Positions 31,808 through 39,948 of a stretch of 61,189 bases of DNA are shown piece by piece. Positions within the stretch are counted from its first letter, which is position 1. Each line of letters opens with the position of its first letter. The translations under genes were made by a program, and so were the position numbers. This stretch comes from Bradyrhizobium sp. (GTDB lineage Bacteria > Pseudomonadota > Alphaproteobacteria > Rhizobiales > Xanthobacteraceae), in the NCBI RefSeq assembly GCF_030693485.1, contig NZ_JAUYAN010000154.1:1-61189 (forward strand), given 5' to 3'. The notes under the pieces were generated by a model. The model did not search any database, had not been told where the DNA came from, and worked only from the letters and a program-made list of their open reading frames with translations.

Positions 31808-31930
31808 ATGGCTCCAGATCAGACCAGCTTCCTATGCCGCCTCGCCGCACGGATCGTGATCGACGATCGCTCGCGCCTGCCTGGCCGCTTCTTCGGACGG
31901 TTCACGACCTCCGCGACGTCGGAACTTTAA
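31808..31930 (+). CDS. Possible 40-codon leader ORF upstream of leuC
   Basis: ATG to TAA frame encoding MAPDQTSFLCRLAARIVIDD followed by SRLPGRFFGRFTTSATSEL. It has no clear Shine-Dalgarno. Four leucine codons of four different kinds are scattered, not clustered, so a classical leucine attenuator peptide is doubtful. Its stop codon abuts the first of two alternative hairpins. Listed as a candidate only. Confidence 0.2.
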   Translation: MAPDQTSFLCRLAARIVIDDRSRLPGRFFGRFTTSATSEL

Positions 31931-32009
31931 ACGCGCGCTCTGATGTTCGTTTGATTGCGCGTAGCCGCGCTCACCTGCTCACCTGAATTTTCCTTTGGAG
32001 CTGACGCTC

Positions 32010-33416
32010 ATGTCCAAACCGACCACGCTGTACGACAAGATCTGGGACGACCATCTGGTTCACGAGGCCGACGACGGCACCTGCCTGCTGTATATCGACC
32101 GCCATCTGGTTCACGAGGTCACCTCGCCGCAGGCTTTTGAAGGCCTGCGCAGCACCGGCCGCAAGGTTCACGCGCCCGAGAAGACGCTGGCCGTGGTCGA
32201 TCACAACATCCCGACCACCGACCGCTCGAAACCCAATCCGGATCCGGAGAGCATCGAGCAGATGAAGGTGATGGCCGACAACGCCAGGGAATTCGGAATC
32301 ACCTATTACAACGAGCACGACAAGCGCCAGGGTATCGTGCACGTCATCGGCCCCGAGCAGGGCTTTACGCTGCCCGGCACCACCATCGTCTGCGGCGACA
32401 GCCACACCTCGACGCATGGCGCGTTCGGCGCGCTGGCGCACGGCATCGGCACCTCCGAGGTCGAGCACGTGCTGGCGACGCAAACCCTGATCCAGAAGAA
32501 GGCCAAGAACATGCGCGCCGTCGTCGACGGCGTCCTGCCCGACGGCGTCACCGGCAAGGACATCATCCTGGCTATCATCGGCGAGATCGGCACCGCCGGC
32601 GGCACCGGCTATGTGCTGGAGTATACCGGCGACGCGATCCGCGCGCTGTCGATGGAAGGCCGCATGACGGTCTGCAACATGTCGATCGAGGGCGGCGCCC
32701 GCGCCGGCCTGATCGCGCCGGATGAAAAGGCGTTCGAATATCTGAAGGGCCGCCCGATGTCGCCGAAGGGCGAAGCCTGGGACGCCGCGATGCGCTACTG
32801 GGACACGCTGCGCAGCGACGAGGGCACGCATTTCGATCACCAGATCCGGCTCGATGCGGCCAAGCTGCCGCCGATCGTGACCTGGGGCACCTCGCCCGAG
32901 GACGTGGTGTCGATATCCGGCTTCGTGCCGGACCCGGACCAGATCGCCGACGAAGCCAAGCGGCTGTCAAAGCATCGCGCGCTGAAATATATGGGCCTGA
33001 CCGCCGGCACCAAAATCACCGACATCAAGCTCGACCGCATCTTCATCGGTTCCTGCACCAACGGCCGGATCGAGGATCTTCGCGCGGCGGCGAAAGTCGT
33101 GGACGGCAAGACCGTGAACGCCAATCTCAGCGCCATGATCGTGCCGGGCTCCGGAATCGTGAAGGAGCAGGCGGAAGCCGAAGGCCTCGACAAGATCTTC
33201 ATCAAGGCCGGCTTCGAATGGCGCGAGCCGGGCTGCTCGATGTGTCTGGCCATGAACCCCGACAAGCTCTCGCCCGAAGAGCGCTGCGCCTCGACCTCGA
33301 ATCGCAATTTCGAGGGCCGTCAGGGATTCAAGGGCCGGACCCATCTGGTGTCGCCGGCGATGGCGGCGGCGGCGGCGATCGCCGGGCATTTTGTCGATAT
33401 CAGGGAATGGCGGTAA
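32010..33416 (+). CDS. leuC: 3-isopropylmalate dehydratase large subunit
   Basis: Aconitase-family [4Fe-4S] enzyme that isomerises 2- to 3-isopropylmalate in leucine synthesis, with LeuD. It has 468 residues. The ATG at 32010 follows TTGGAG by 10 bases and gives [20 protein letters not shown]. Cluster ligands are Cys349 in [13 protein letters not shown], and Cys409 and Cys412 in [31 protein letters not shown] is characteristic. Its stop codon falls inside the first unit of a 29-bp tandem repeat. leuD is 2.3 kb downstream rather than adjacent. Confidence 0.97.
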   Translation: MSKPTTLYDKIWDDHLVHEADDGTCLLYIDRHLVHEVTSPQAFEGLRSTGRKVHAPEKTLAVVDHNIPTTDRSKPNPDPESIEQMKVMADNAREFGITYYNEHDKRQGIVHVIGPEQGFTLPGTTIVCGDSHTSTHGAFGALAHGIGTSEVEHVLATQTLIQKKAKNMRAVVDGVLPDGVTGKDIILAIIGEIGTAGGTGYVLEYTGDAIRALSMEGRMTVCNMSIEGGARAGLIAPDEKAFEYLKGRPMSPKGEAWDAAMRYWDTLRSDEGTHFDHQIRLDAAKLPPIVTWGTSPEDVVSISGFVPDPDQIADEAKRLSKHRALKYMGLTAGTKITDIKLDRIFIGSCTNGRIEDLRAAAKVVDGKTVNANLSAMIVPGSGIVKEQAEAEGLDKIFIKAGFEWREPGCSMCLAMNPDKLSPEERCASTSNRNFEGRQGFKGRTHLVSPAMAAAAAIAGHFVDIREWR

Positions 33417-33482
33417 AGCGCCGCTTGATCAGGGGGTGGCGGTAAACCGCCACGTGATCGGGATGTGGCGGTAAACCGCCAC
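33408..33482 (+). repeat. Three-unit 29-bp tandem repeat starting at the leuC stop
   Basis: TGGCGGTAAA recurs at 33408, 33437 and 33466, exactly 29 bases apart. Unit 1 includes the last leuC codons and TAA. Units 1 and 2 agree at 23 of 29 positions; units 2 and 3 share the first 17. Units 2 and 3 each contain the inverted repeat GTGGCGGT-AA-ACCGCCAC. Confidence 0.85.
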
Positions 33483-33577
33483 TTGCCTCAACCCTGACAT
33501 ATCCCTGAAACCTCTCGTTAAAGAACCGGGAGCAGACTGGCTCCTTGCGGAGATGGACTTCGCGAGGAGAGCGGACT

Positions 33578-33778
33578 GTGGCCGACAAGCCGGTATTCGT
33601 CGATCTGATCAGCGAGGCGACGCGCCAGGTGCGGCGTCGCATCGTGCGGCAGGCCGTGGCGCCGGAGGCCAAGCAGGAATCGCGGCTCGCGCACCGGCCG
33701 AACGGGATGGCGCATTGGCGGGTGCAGACGTTCACGCCATGGAAGCTCAAGCCCTGGAACTGGAAAGACTGGGATTGA
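33578..33778 (+). CDS. Small Trp-tailed hypothetical protein
   Basis: A 66-residue basic protein starting at GTG with GGAG about 9 bases upstream. It begins MADKPVFVDLISEATRQVRR and ends PWKLKPWNWKDWD, with five tryptophans in the last quarter. No signal peptide or transmembrane helix is present. Not recognised as a named family, though the strong SD and codon pattern support a real gene. It is followed by a hairpin shared with the converging gene. Confidence 0.6.
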   Translation: MADKPVFVDLISEATRQVRRRIVRQAVAPEAKQESRLAHRPNGMAHWRVQTFTPWKLKPWNWKDWD

Positions 33779-33803
33779 GCCGGAGATCATCGCAGGAGAT
33801 ACA

Positions 33804-33831
33804 AGTCAGGCACCCAAGCGGGCGCCTGACT
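33804..33831. terminator. Hairpin between convergent genes
   Basis: AGTCAGGC and GCCTGACT form an 8-bp stem extended by CCC/GGG around AAGC. There is no strong T-run on either side, so it may act as a bidirectional terminator or RNA stabiliser. Confidence 0.45.
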
Positions 33832-33854
33832 CATTTCAGCCAACAGTTCGAGTC

Positions 33855-34358
33855 TCACCAATACCGGTAGCCCAAGTGATGCCACGGGCGATAACGGCAG
33901 ATCTTGCGCGGGCCGTAATAGGTCCAGACCACCTTGCAGAACCTGCGCGGGTAATATTGGCGCTGCGGATAGTAAACCGGCGCGTAGCCGTAGTAGCGCG
34001 GGCGGAAATGGTGGCGATGATGGAAGTGGGCGCGCCGCGGTCCGACATGATGATGCCGCACAATTCCCGGCGCGGCGAAACGGTAGCCGCCGCCACGATG
34101 GAGTGCCGGGCCTGCACGAAAACCACCGCCGCGAAAACCACCACCGCCTCCGCCCCGGAAACCACCACCATGACCGCGGCCACCCCTGACTTCCGTTGTC
34201 AGTCCGTCCAGGGCATGTTTCGCGGCCGGTGCAGCGCCGGGATTGATCAGCGACAAGGCCTCGGCGCGCTGGCCCATCGCGGTCACGAGCAGCAGCATGG
34301 TTGCCACCGAAAAACCGAAGCTGCGAATGGCGCGCCTGGGATCTGGAAAATTCAGCAT
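33855..34358 (-). CDS. Secreted Gly/His/Tyr-rich protein
   Basis: A 167-residue protein with an N-terminal signal sequence (about residues 11-34, ending RAEAL). A glycine-rich block (GGGFRGGGGGGFRGGGFRAG) and a His/Arg/Tyr-rich C-terminus (HFHHRHHFRPRYYGYAPVYY) follow, ending with two cysteines in FCKVVWTYYGPRKICRYRP. The start at 34358 has GGGGAG 9 bases upstream. Such low-complexity exported proteins are frequent in Bradyrhizobium; their function is unknown. The histidine clusters could bind metal. Confidence 0.75.
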   Translation of the reverse strand: MLNFPDPRRAIRSFGFSVATMLLLVTAMGQRAEALSLINPGAAPAAKHALDGLTTEVRGGRGHGGGFRGGGGGGFRGGGFRAGPALHRGGGYRFAAPGIVRHHHVGPRRAHFHHRHHFRPRYYGYAPVYYPQRQYYPRRFCKVVWTYYGPRKICRYRPWHHLGYRYW

Positions 34359-34545
34359 GCGTGAGATCTCCCCGAATGGGTGTCGCGGGCGGCCATGCAG
34401 CGGCCTGCCCTTCGGCACGTTCATTTGATCGCTCCCGATATCAGATTATGTTTGGCGACGTGAACGCGCCATGAACGTGCTGCGTACGCAATCCGCAGGC
34501 GAGGCAAAGGCACGCTTGCGACTTGCCGACCCTAGCGGCTTGCGA

Positions 34546-34842
34546 TCACCACCACCCCGGCGCGAAGCCGAAACCAAATGTGAACGGCGCCGGCACGGAA
34601 TAAGGATAAGGCCGATAGTAATAGGGCCTGGCGTAATAACGGGGCTGGGGCCGGTCATACGTCCGGATGCCATGGTGCTGATAACGCCGATGGTAACGCC
34701 GCGCGCTGAAGTCGGTCGCACGCTCCGCGTCCGCCGTTTGCATCGCCGGTTTCGCCGGAGCAGCTGTCGCGATCGGAGCGCCAGCGGCCAGGGTTATTGC
34801 TACGGCTGTCGTAACGATGGCCGCCCCGATCCACCTCTTCAT
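34546..34842 (-). CDS. Secreted Tyr/Arg/Pro-rich small protein
   Basis: A 98-residue protein with a signal peptide (MKRWIGAAIVTTAVAITLAA, cleavage near ATAAP) and a C-terminal half dominated by Tyr, Arg, Pro and Phe (YYARPYYYRPYPYSVPAPFT and a GFGFAPGWW end). The start at 34842 lies 2 bases after the stop of the upstream gene, so the pair is co-transcribed. Function unknown; it resembles the neighbouring 33855 product in composition. Confidence 0.7.
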   Translation of the reverse strand: MKRWIGAAIVTTAVAITLAAGAPIATAAPAKPAMQTADAERATDFSARRYHRRYQHHGIRTYDRPQPRYYARPYYYRPYPYSVPAPFTFGFGFAPGWW

Positions 34843-34844
34843 GA

Positions 34845-35168
34845 CTAGCCGGGCCGCCAATAGCAGTTCATGCGCGGCGTGATTACGGTGCCGCTCGGCC
34901 GATATTCCTGCACATAGGTCGCGGTGCAGTCGCGCACCGCGTTACGACCGGGATTGTATTGGGGATAGACCGGCGGCCGCCACTCCTGCCGCGGATAGAC
35001 CAGCACGCGACGGATCACGCGACGCCGCTGCTGTGCCGACATATCGGTCGGAGCTGCCTGCGCCGTCCGCATTCCCGGCGGCGCGGTTTGCGCCTGCGCG
35101 ACCGCCCCGGACATCAAGAGCCCGACAAAAGCAGCCGATACCGCCGCCATCACAATCCGCATCATCAA
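34845..35168 (-). CDS. Secreted small protein with two Cys
   Basis: A 107-residue exported protein with signal peptide MMMRIVMAAVSAAFVGLLMS ending AQAQT. The mature part has RRRVIRRVLVYPRQEWRPPV and a C-terminus with two cysteines (RDCTATYVQEYRPSGTVITP and a final NCYWRPG). Cys pairing in the periplasm is likely. It is the first gene of a two-gene unit with 34546. No known domain is recognised. Confidence 0.7.
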   Translation of the reverse strand: MMMRIVMAAVSAAFVGLLMSGAVAQAQTAPPGMRTAQAAPTDMSAQQRRRVIRRVLVYPRQEWRPPVYPQYNPGRNAVRDCTATYVQEYRPSGTVITPRMNCYWRPG

Positions 35169-35278
35169 GCCTCGACCCTGTTGGTGGCCGCAACGTCTCC
35201 GATTGCCGCGCCGAGGTCAACTCATCGGAGCCACAAAACCGGTAGGCACGTTGGGGGTACCCGCGTTAAACAGGCCCA

Positions 35279-35677
35279 ATGTGGACCACAGCACGAGCGC
35301 CGTCGCTGGCCGAGATGGAAGCCATGGCGCATGAGGTTTTCGAGCGCCTGCCCAGGGGATTTCGCGCCTTGTGCGAGGGCGTGATCCTGCGCGTCGACGA
35401 TTTCCCGACCGACGAGGTGCTGGAGGAAATGAAGGCGGAAAGCGAATTCGATCTGCTCGGCCTGTTTCAGGGCGTCGGACTGCCGTTCCGCAGCAATAAC
35501 GACATCGCCCAGTTGCCCAACATGGTCTGGCTCTACCGCCGCCCGATCCTGGACTACTGGGCCGACCATGAGGAGACGCTGGGCCATATCGTCCGCCATG
35601 TGCTGATTCACGAGATCGGCCACCATTTCGGGCTCTCCGACGATGATATGGAGGCGATCGAGGCGCAGGTCGATTAG
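35279..35677 (+). CDS. Minimal zincin-type metallopeptidase (DUF1025 family)
   Basis: A 132-residue cytoplasmic protein with the zinc motif [14 protein letters not shown] (His111, Glu112, His115) at its C-terminus. The upstream [13 protein letters not shown] and LGLFQGVG segments match the metallopeptidase family often annotated as possibly zinc-dependent. Structures in this family show a reduced zincin fold; peptidase activity is unproven. It stands alone between the secreted-protein genes and leuD. Confidence 0.88.
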   Translation: MWTTARAPSLAEMEAMAHEVFERLPRGFRALCEGVILRVDDFPTDEVLEEMKAESEFDLLGLFQGVGLPFRSNNDIAQLPNMVWLYRRPILDYWADHEETLGHIVRHVLIHEIGHHFGLSDDDMEAIEAQVD

Positions 35678-35766
35678 GGCCTTGTCAGGCGATTTTCGCT
35701 TTAATGCCTGACGCATTCGCGATAAACCATTCGACGAACCCAAACCCTGGCCGAGAAGTGCAACCG

Positions 35767-36372
35767 ATGGACAAGTTCACCACGCTGGAAGGCGTCGCGG
35801 CGCCCCTGAAGATCATCAATGTCGACACCGACATGGTGATCCCGAAGCAGTACCTGAAGACCATCAAGCGCACCGGCCTCGGCAAGGGACTGTTCTCGGA
35901 ACAGCGCTACAAGGACGACGGCAGCGAGAACCCGGATTTCATCCTCAACAAGCCGGCCTACCGCAGCGCCAAAATCCTCGTCGCCGGCGATAATTTCGGC
36001 TGCGGTTCGAGCCGCGAGCACGCGCCATGGGCGCTGCTGGATTTCGGCATCCGTTGCGTGATCTCGACCTCGTTCGGCGACATCTTCTACAACAACTGCT
36101 TCAAGAACGGCATTCTGCCGATCCGCGTCACCCAGGACGACCTCGACAAATTGTTCGACGATGCCGAGCGCGGCGCCAATGCGACGCTGACCGTCGATCT
36201 CGCCAAACAGGAAATCCGCGGCCCCGACGGCGGCACGGTGAAGTTCGAGATCGACCCGTTCCGCAAGCACTGCCTGATGAACGGCCTCGACGACATCGGC
36301 CTCACCATGGAAAAGAAGGCCTCGATCGACGCCTATGAGGAAAAGGCCAAAACCGCGCGCGCCTGGGCCTGA
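35767..36372 (+). CDS. leuD: 3-isopropylmalate dehydratase small subunit
   Basis: Swivel-domain partner of LeuC. It has 201 residues, starting [20 protein letters not shown] at 35767. The substrate loop is [19 protein letters not shown]. An upstream in-frame start at 35704 would add 21 non-family residues and is rejected. It lies 2.3 kb downstream of leuC with an unrelated gene set between, a common arrangement in this group. Confidence 0.96.
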   Translation: MDKFTTLEGVAAPLKIINVDTDMVIPKQYLKTIKRTGLGKGLFSEQRYKDDGSENPDFILNKPAYRSAKILVAGDNFGCGSSREHAPWALLDFGIRCVISTSFGDIFYNNCFKNGILPIRVTQDDLDKLFDDAERGANATLTVDLAKQEIRGPDGGTVKFEIDPFRKHCLMNGLDDIGLTMEKKASIDAYEEKAKTARAWA

Positions 36373-36436
36373 TCTTCCCGCGAGCACACATGCTCGCGCG
36401 AGCACCCGCTCGAAAGCGCTCCGGAAGGTGACGTGA

Positions 36437-37225
36437 ATGCTGCCCGACGTCGTCACCTTCTGGCATGGCCCGCTCGATCGGCTGCGCCAGACCTGCCTGA
36501 GGTCGCAGGTCGCGGCCGGCCACAACGTCACCGTCTACAGTTTCGATCCGCTGCCGGGCCTGCCCGACGGCGTCGGCAACGCCGAGGCCGAAGCGGTCCT
36601 GCCGCACGCCTTCTCCGAAAGGCTTCGCCCGCCGCAACCGGACGGCAGCTGGCGCGACTGGACCACATTACAATTCTCGGATTTTTTCCGGATGCGGCTG
36701 ATGGCGCAGCGCGCCGGGCTGTGGCTCGATGCCGACGTGCTGCTGCTGCGGCCGGTCGGGATCGATCCCGCGAAGCCGTTGTTTGCCTGGGAAAGGCCGC
36801 GCCAACTCGGCAACTCGGTGCTCTATCTGCCGCCGAACGACGCCATCGTCGTGGCGTTCGAGCAACTGATGCAGCAGGACGAATTGACGCCGGACTGGCT
36901 GGCGCTGCGGCACCGCCTGATCTTCGGCTTGCGCAAGCTGCGCGGCAAATCGAACCGGCTCGCCGATATTCGCGTCGCGATCTTTGGGCCCGCGGCGCTG
37001 ACCGCGCTGGCCGCGCGCAGCGGCGAACTCGGCTACGCGTTGCCGAAGAAATCGTTCTACGCCGTTCACGCCGAACCGACGCGCTTCTTCGACCCCTCGG
37101 ATTTTTCGGCCCTGATCAGCGATCCCGACATAACAGGGCTGCATATTTCGCCGAAAGGCCGCGGCAGCCAGCCGCCGCTGCCCGGCAGCCTCTATGCATG
37201 GGCGGTGGAGCGGTTTGGGGCTTGA
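36437..37225 (+). CDS. Glycosyltransferase with DXD sugar-binding region (GT32-like)
   Basis: A 262-residue soluble protein. VTFWHGPLDRLRQTCLRSQV at the start, WTTLQFSDFFRMRLMAQRAG and the metal/nucleotide-sugar motif GLWLDADVLLL (Asp98, Asp100) resemble the DXD family of capsular polysaccharide or lipid glycosyltransferases (Och1/alpha-1,4 type). It probably adds a sugar to a surface polysaccharide or glycolipid; donor and acceptor are unknown. It follows leuD by about 65 bases and may be transcribed with it. Confidence 0.8.
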   Translation: MLPDVVTFWHGPLDRLRQTCLRSQVAAGHNVTVYSFDPLPGLPDGVGNAEAEAVLPHAFSERLRPPQPDGSWRDWTTLQFSDFFRMRLMAQRAGLWLDADVLLLRPVGIDPAKPLFAWERPRQLGNSVLYLPPNDAIVVAFEQLMQQDELTPDWLALRHRLIFGLRKLRGKSNRLADIRVAIFGPAALTALAARSGELGYALPKKSFYAVHAEPTRFFDPSDFSALISDPDITGLHISPKGRGSQPPLPGSLYAWAVERFGA

Positions 37226-37345
37226 GCGCATCGCCCTCCCCTTCGAGGAGGGTAAGCGTCCCCCCGGCCTGTTTGATCTACCGCAACGACCCTTTCCCGG
37301 TTTGCGCTCATATGGGTGAAATTCTGCCAGCTAGCGGAGGCACCC

Positions 37346-37759
37346 ATGACGGCCCACGAGCACCCGTTTCCCCGCGTCGAAGCGCTGATCAATACGTTTT
37401 CCGATTGGCTGAGACACCGGCGGGACCTCAGCGAGGTCCGCCGGATGGACACCACCGAATTCGACCGCATCGCCGGCGATCTGCGGGTATCTCCCGGCGA
37501 ACTCGATACGCTGGTCCGGCGGGGGCCGCATGCCGCGGACGAATTGCCCAAGCTGCTCAAGGCCCTCGGCATCAATGAAGCCGATCTGGCGCGGACCGAG
37601 CCTCTGGTGCTGCGCGATATGGAGCGCGTCTGCGCCATGTGCGCGAGCAAGAAGCAATGCGACCGCGATCTCGCCGCCGGCACTTCGGCCGAGCATTATG
37701 AGGGATATTGCCTCAACGCGCCCACCATCGAGAGCCTTGACCAGCCGGTGAAGCCGTAA
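37346..37759 (+). CDS. DUF6455-like four-cysteine protein
   Basis: A 137-residue cytoplasmic protein. A helical N-terminal half has LRVSPGELDTLVRRGPHAAD. Four cysteines follow as Cys96, Cys99, Cys105 and Cys122, with spacing CxxCx5Cx16C, in ERVCAMCASKKQCDRDL and HYEGYCLNAPT. This could bind zinc or an Fe-S cluster. The start at 37346 has GGAGG 5 bases before ATG. The DUF6455 assignment is by resemblance. It precedes a cytochrome c gene by 32 bases. Confidence 0.75.
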   Translation: MTAHEHPFPRVEALINTFSDWLRHRRDLSEVRRMDTTEFDRIAGDLRVSPGELDTLVRRGPHAADELPKLLKALGINEADLARTEPLVLRDMERVCAMCASKKQCDRDLAAGTSAEHYEGYCLNAPTIESLDQPVKP

Positions 37760-37791
37760 GGCTGGCGGCGAACGGCAGCGGATCAGTCAAG

Positions 37792-38133
37792 ATGACGCGC
37801 ACGATCTGGATACGCATCGTGCTGGCCGCCGCGATCGCGCTGGCGGCATTGCTCTTCATCCGGCTGCACAATGCCAGCGGCGCATCCACCGACAGCGCGG
37901 GATATCGCCTGGCCGCCGCCTGGTGCAGGGATTGTCACTCGATCGAGGCGGCGACCGCGGGGGCCAGCCGTGGCCCGCCGGATTTCACCGCGATCGCCAA
38001 CCGGCACGCGACCACAGCGCTTTCGCTGAGAGTTTTCCTTCAAACCAGCCATCCAAGCATGCCGAATATCATCCTCAGGCCGGATGAGAGCGACAGTCTC
38101 GTGAACTACATCCTGAGCCTGAAGCGGGACTGA
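37792..38133 (+). CDS. Membrane-anchored or exported small cytochrome c
   Basis: A 113-residue class I c-type cytochrome. An N-terminal hydrophobic segment (about residues 5-24) exports or anchors it. The haem site is CRDCH (Cys45, Cys48, His49), and Met90 in SHPSMPNIIL is the likely sixth ligand, followed by DSLVNYILSLK. It would be matured by the Ccm system, part of which is encoded at 16.4-19.2 kb. The redox partner is unknown. Confidence 0.88.
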   Translation: MTRTIWIRIVLAAAIALAALLFIRLHNASGASTDSAGYRLAAAWCRDCHSIEAATAGASRGPPDFTAIANRHATTALSLRVFLQTSHPSMPNIILRPDESDSLVNYILSLKRD

Positions 38134-38139
38134 CGCCCG

Positions 38140-39015
38140 CTACGGCTGCGCCATCGCCGCGATCGCGTCTGATATAGCGATGGTGCGCCGGGCCATGTCG
38201 GCGTGCAGCCGCTCCACCATCTGGCCGTCGAGCGAGATCGCGCCGCGCGCGGCGTTCTCAGGCCGCTCGAACGCGGCGATGATCTTGCGGGCGTGCGCGA
38301 CTTCCTCCGCCGGCGGCGTGAAGATCGCATTGCAGGCCTCGATCTGGCCGGGATGGATCAGGGTCTTGCCGTCGAAACCGAGATCGCGGCCCTGCGCGCA
38401 TTCCTGGCCGAAGCCGTCGACATTGCTGAAATCGCTGTAGGGTCCGTCGAGAATTTCGAGACCGTGGGCGCGGGTGGCGAGGATGCAGTGGGTGATCATC
38501 GGGACCATCGCCGCGCGCCCCGGCAGCATCTTGATCCGCGTCTCGCGCGAAATATCGTTCGGCCCGAACACGAAGCCGGCCAGCCGCACCTCGCGCGCCG
38601 CGGCGGCGAGCTGCTCGGCATGCAGCACCGCGCGCGACGTCTCGATCATGGCCCAGACCCGGATCGACACGTCCGCGTTGATGGCGCTGAGACGATCGGC
38701 GATGGTGGCGAGATCCTCGACGCTGGAAATCTTCGGCACCAGAATGCCGTCCGGCCGCGCCTTGCCGGCCATCGCGACGTCATCGATCCACCACGGCGAA
38801 TCCAGCGCGTTGACGCGGATCAGCACCTCGCGCCGGCCGAACCCCCTGGCGGCGACGGCGGCGGCGATCTGATCGCGCGCCATCGCCTTGGCGTCCGGCG
38901 CCACCGAATCCTCGAGATCGAGGATGAGGCCGTCAGCGTGGAGATTCCGGGCTTTTTCCAGCGCCCGCGCATTCGACCCCGGCATGAACAGCAGGCTGCG
39001 GCGCGGACGGATCAT
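38140..39015 (-). CDS. HpcH/HpaI aldolase/citrate lyase family, CoA-ester lyase
   Basis: A 291-residue CitE-like TIM-barrel enzyme. MIRPRRSLLFMPGSNARALE is the standard N-terminus. DGLILDLEDSVAPDAK, VWAMIETSRAV, GFVFGPNDISRE and GFDGKTLIHPGQIEACN hold the metal (Glu, Asp) and CoA-contact residues. Relatives cleave malyl-CoA, citramalyl-CoA or similar esters; the exact substrate is not decidable here. It converges with the cytochrome c gene, only 6 bases apart. Confidence 0.88.
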   Translation of the reverse strand: MIRPRRSLLFMPGSNARALEKARNLHADGLILDLEDSVAPDAKAMARDQIAAAVAARGFGRREVLIRVNALDSPWWIDDVAMAGKARPDGILVPKISSVEDLATIADRLSAINADVSIRVWAMIETSRAVLHAEQLAAAAREVRLAGFVFGPNDISRETRIKMLPGRAAMVPMITHCILATRAHGLEILDGPYSDFSNVDGFGQECAQGRDLGFDGKTLIHPGQIEACNAIFTPPAEEVAHARKIIAAFERPENAARGAISLDGQMVERLHADMARRTIAISDAIAAMAQP

Positions 39016-39112
39016 GGCCGGGTCCCTTCAACTTTCGATTTTCCCGCGATAACATTTCGGTAGAGCCTCCGAAAGGCTTGTTCCCGTCAGCGCCATATGG
39101 TTAGCAACCCGC

Positions 39113-39760
39113 ATGTCATTCCCGAAACATCTGATCGAAGGCTACCGGACCTTCACCTCGCAACGGCTGCCGACCGAGCAGTCGCGCTACCGCGAACTTT
39201 CCGAGCGCGGCCAGTCGCCCGCGGTGATGGTGATCGGCTGCTGCGATTCCCGGGTATCGCCGGAAGTGATCTTCGACGCCGGTCCCGGCGAATTGTTCGT
39301 GGTGCGCAACGTCGCCAATCTGGTGCCGGTCTATCAGCCCGATGGCGGCGCCCATGGCGTTTCAGCGGCGCTGGAATATGCGGTCAACGTGCTGCGCATC
39401 AAGCACATCGTGGTGCTCGGCCATGCCCAATGCGGCGGCATCCGCGCCTTCATCGACGATATCGAGCCGCTGTCACCAGGCGACTTCATCGGCCGCTGGA
39501 TGGCGATGTTCATCAAGCCCGGCGAGGTGGTCGAGCAGCGCGAGCGCGAATCGAGGCAGGAATTCATCATCCGGATCGAGAAGGCCGCGATCCATCGCAG
39601 CCTGGAGAACCTGATGACGTTTCCGTTCGTGCAGACGCTGGTGAACAAGGGCGAGTTGAACCTGCACGGCGCCTATTTCGGCGTCGCCGAAGGCTCGCTG
39701 TTCCTGCTCGATCAGGAGGCGAAGGAATTTCACAGCGTGGGGACAGATCCGGCGGAGTGA
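39113..39760 (+). CDS. can: Beta-class carbonic anhydrase
   Basis: Zinc enzyme that hydrates CO2 to bicarbonate in the cytoplasm. It has 215 residues. Zinc ligands are Cys43 with Asp45 and Arg47 in CCDSR, His104 and Cys107 in GHAQCGG. FVVRNVANLVP and HGVSAALEYAV are typical of the class. No signal peptide. It is divergent from the CoA-ester lyase gene and ends in repeat C4. Confidence 0.94.
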   Translation: MSFPKHLIEGYRTFTSQRLPTEQSRYRELSERGQSPAVMVIGCCDSRVSPEVIFDAGPGELFVVRNVANLVPVYQPDGGAHGVSAALEYAVNVLRIKHIVVLGHAQCGGIRAFIDDIEPLSPGDFIGRWMAMFIKPGEVVEQRERESRQEFIIRIEKAAIHRSLENLMTFPFVQTLVNKGELNLHGAYFGVAEGSLFLLDQEAKEFHSVGTDPAE

Positions 39761-39770
39761 ATGCTCTTTT

Positions 39771-39915
39771 CCCTCTCCCCTTGTGCGAGAGGGTGGATCG
39801 AATGCGCATAGCGCATTCGAGACGGGTGAGGGGTTGGCTCAGCGAACGGACTGCTCGCGGATAAAAACCCCTCATCCGGCGCTTCGCGCCACCTTCTCGC
39901 ACAAGGGGAGAAGGA
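39771..39915. repeat. Intergenic repeat, CTCTCCCC family, copy C4
   Basis: CCCTCTCCCCTTGTGCGAGA at the left and CTTCTCGCACAAGGGGAGAA at the right are complementary. Inner arms are GGGTGAGGGG and CCCCTCATCC, plus GAATGCGCATAGCGCATTC. It lies between convergent genes. Confidence 0.85.
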
Positions 39916-39948
39916 AGAAGCAGCGCCTATATTCAGACGTTACGCGGC

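Larger units (their letters stand above)
31664..32009. other. 346-base region between rplS and leuC
   Basis: Contains the rplS terminator, a possible 40-codon leader ORF (31808-31930) and two mutually exclusive hairpins (31931-31970) before the leuC ribosome-binding site. Nothing else is recognised. Confidence 0.5.

Noticed and set aside
33408..33482. Tandem repeat considered as a small CRISPR array
   Set aside because: The units are contiguous 29-mers without unique spacers, include a coding end, and no cas gene is present.
33846..33862. tRNA 3'-end look-alike CAGTTCGAGTCTCACCA (possible attachment site)
   Set aside because: No acceptor or anticodon arms can be drawn, it overlaps the end of a minus-strand gene, and no integrase or element boundary is nearby.
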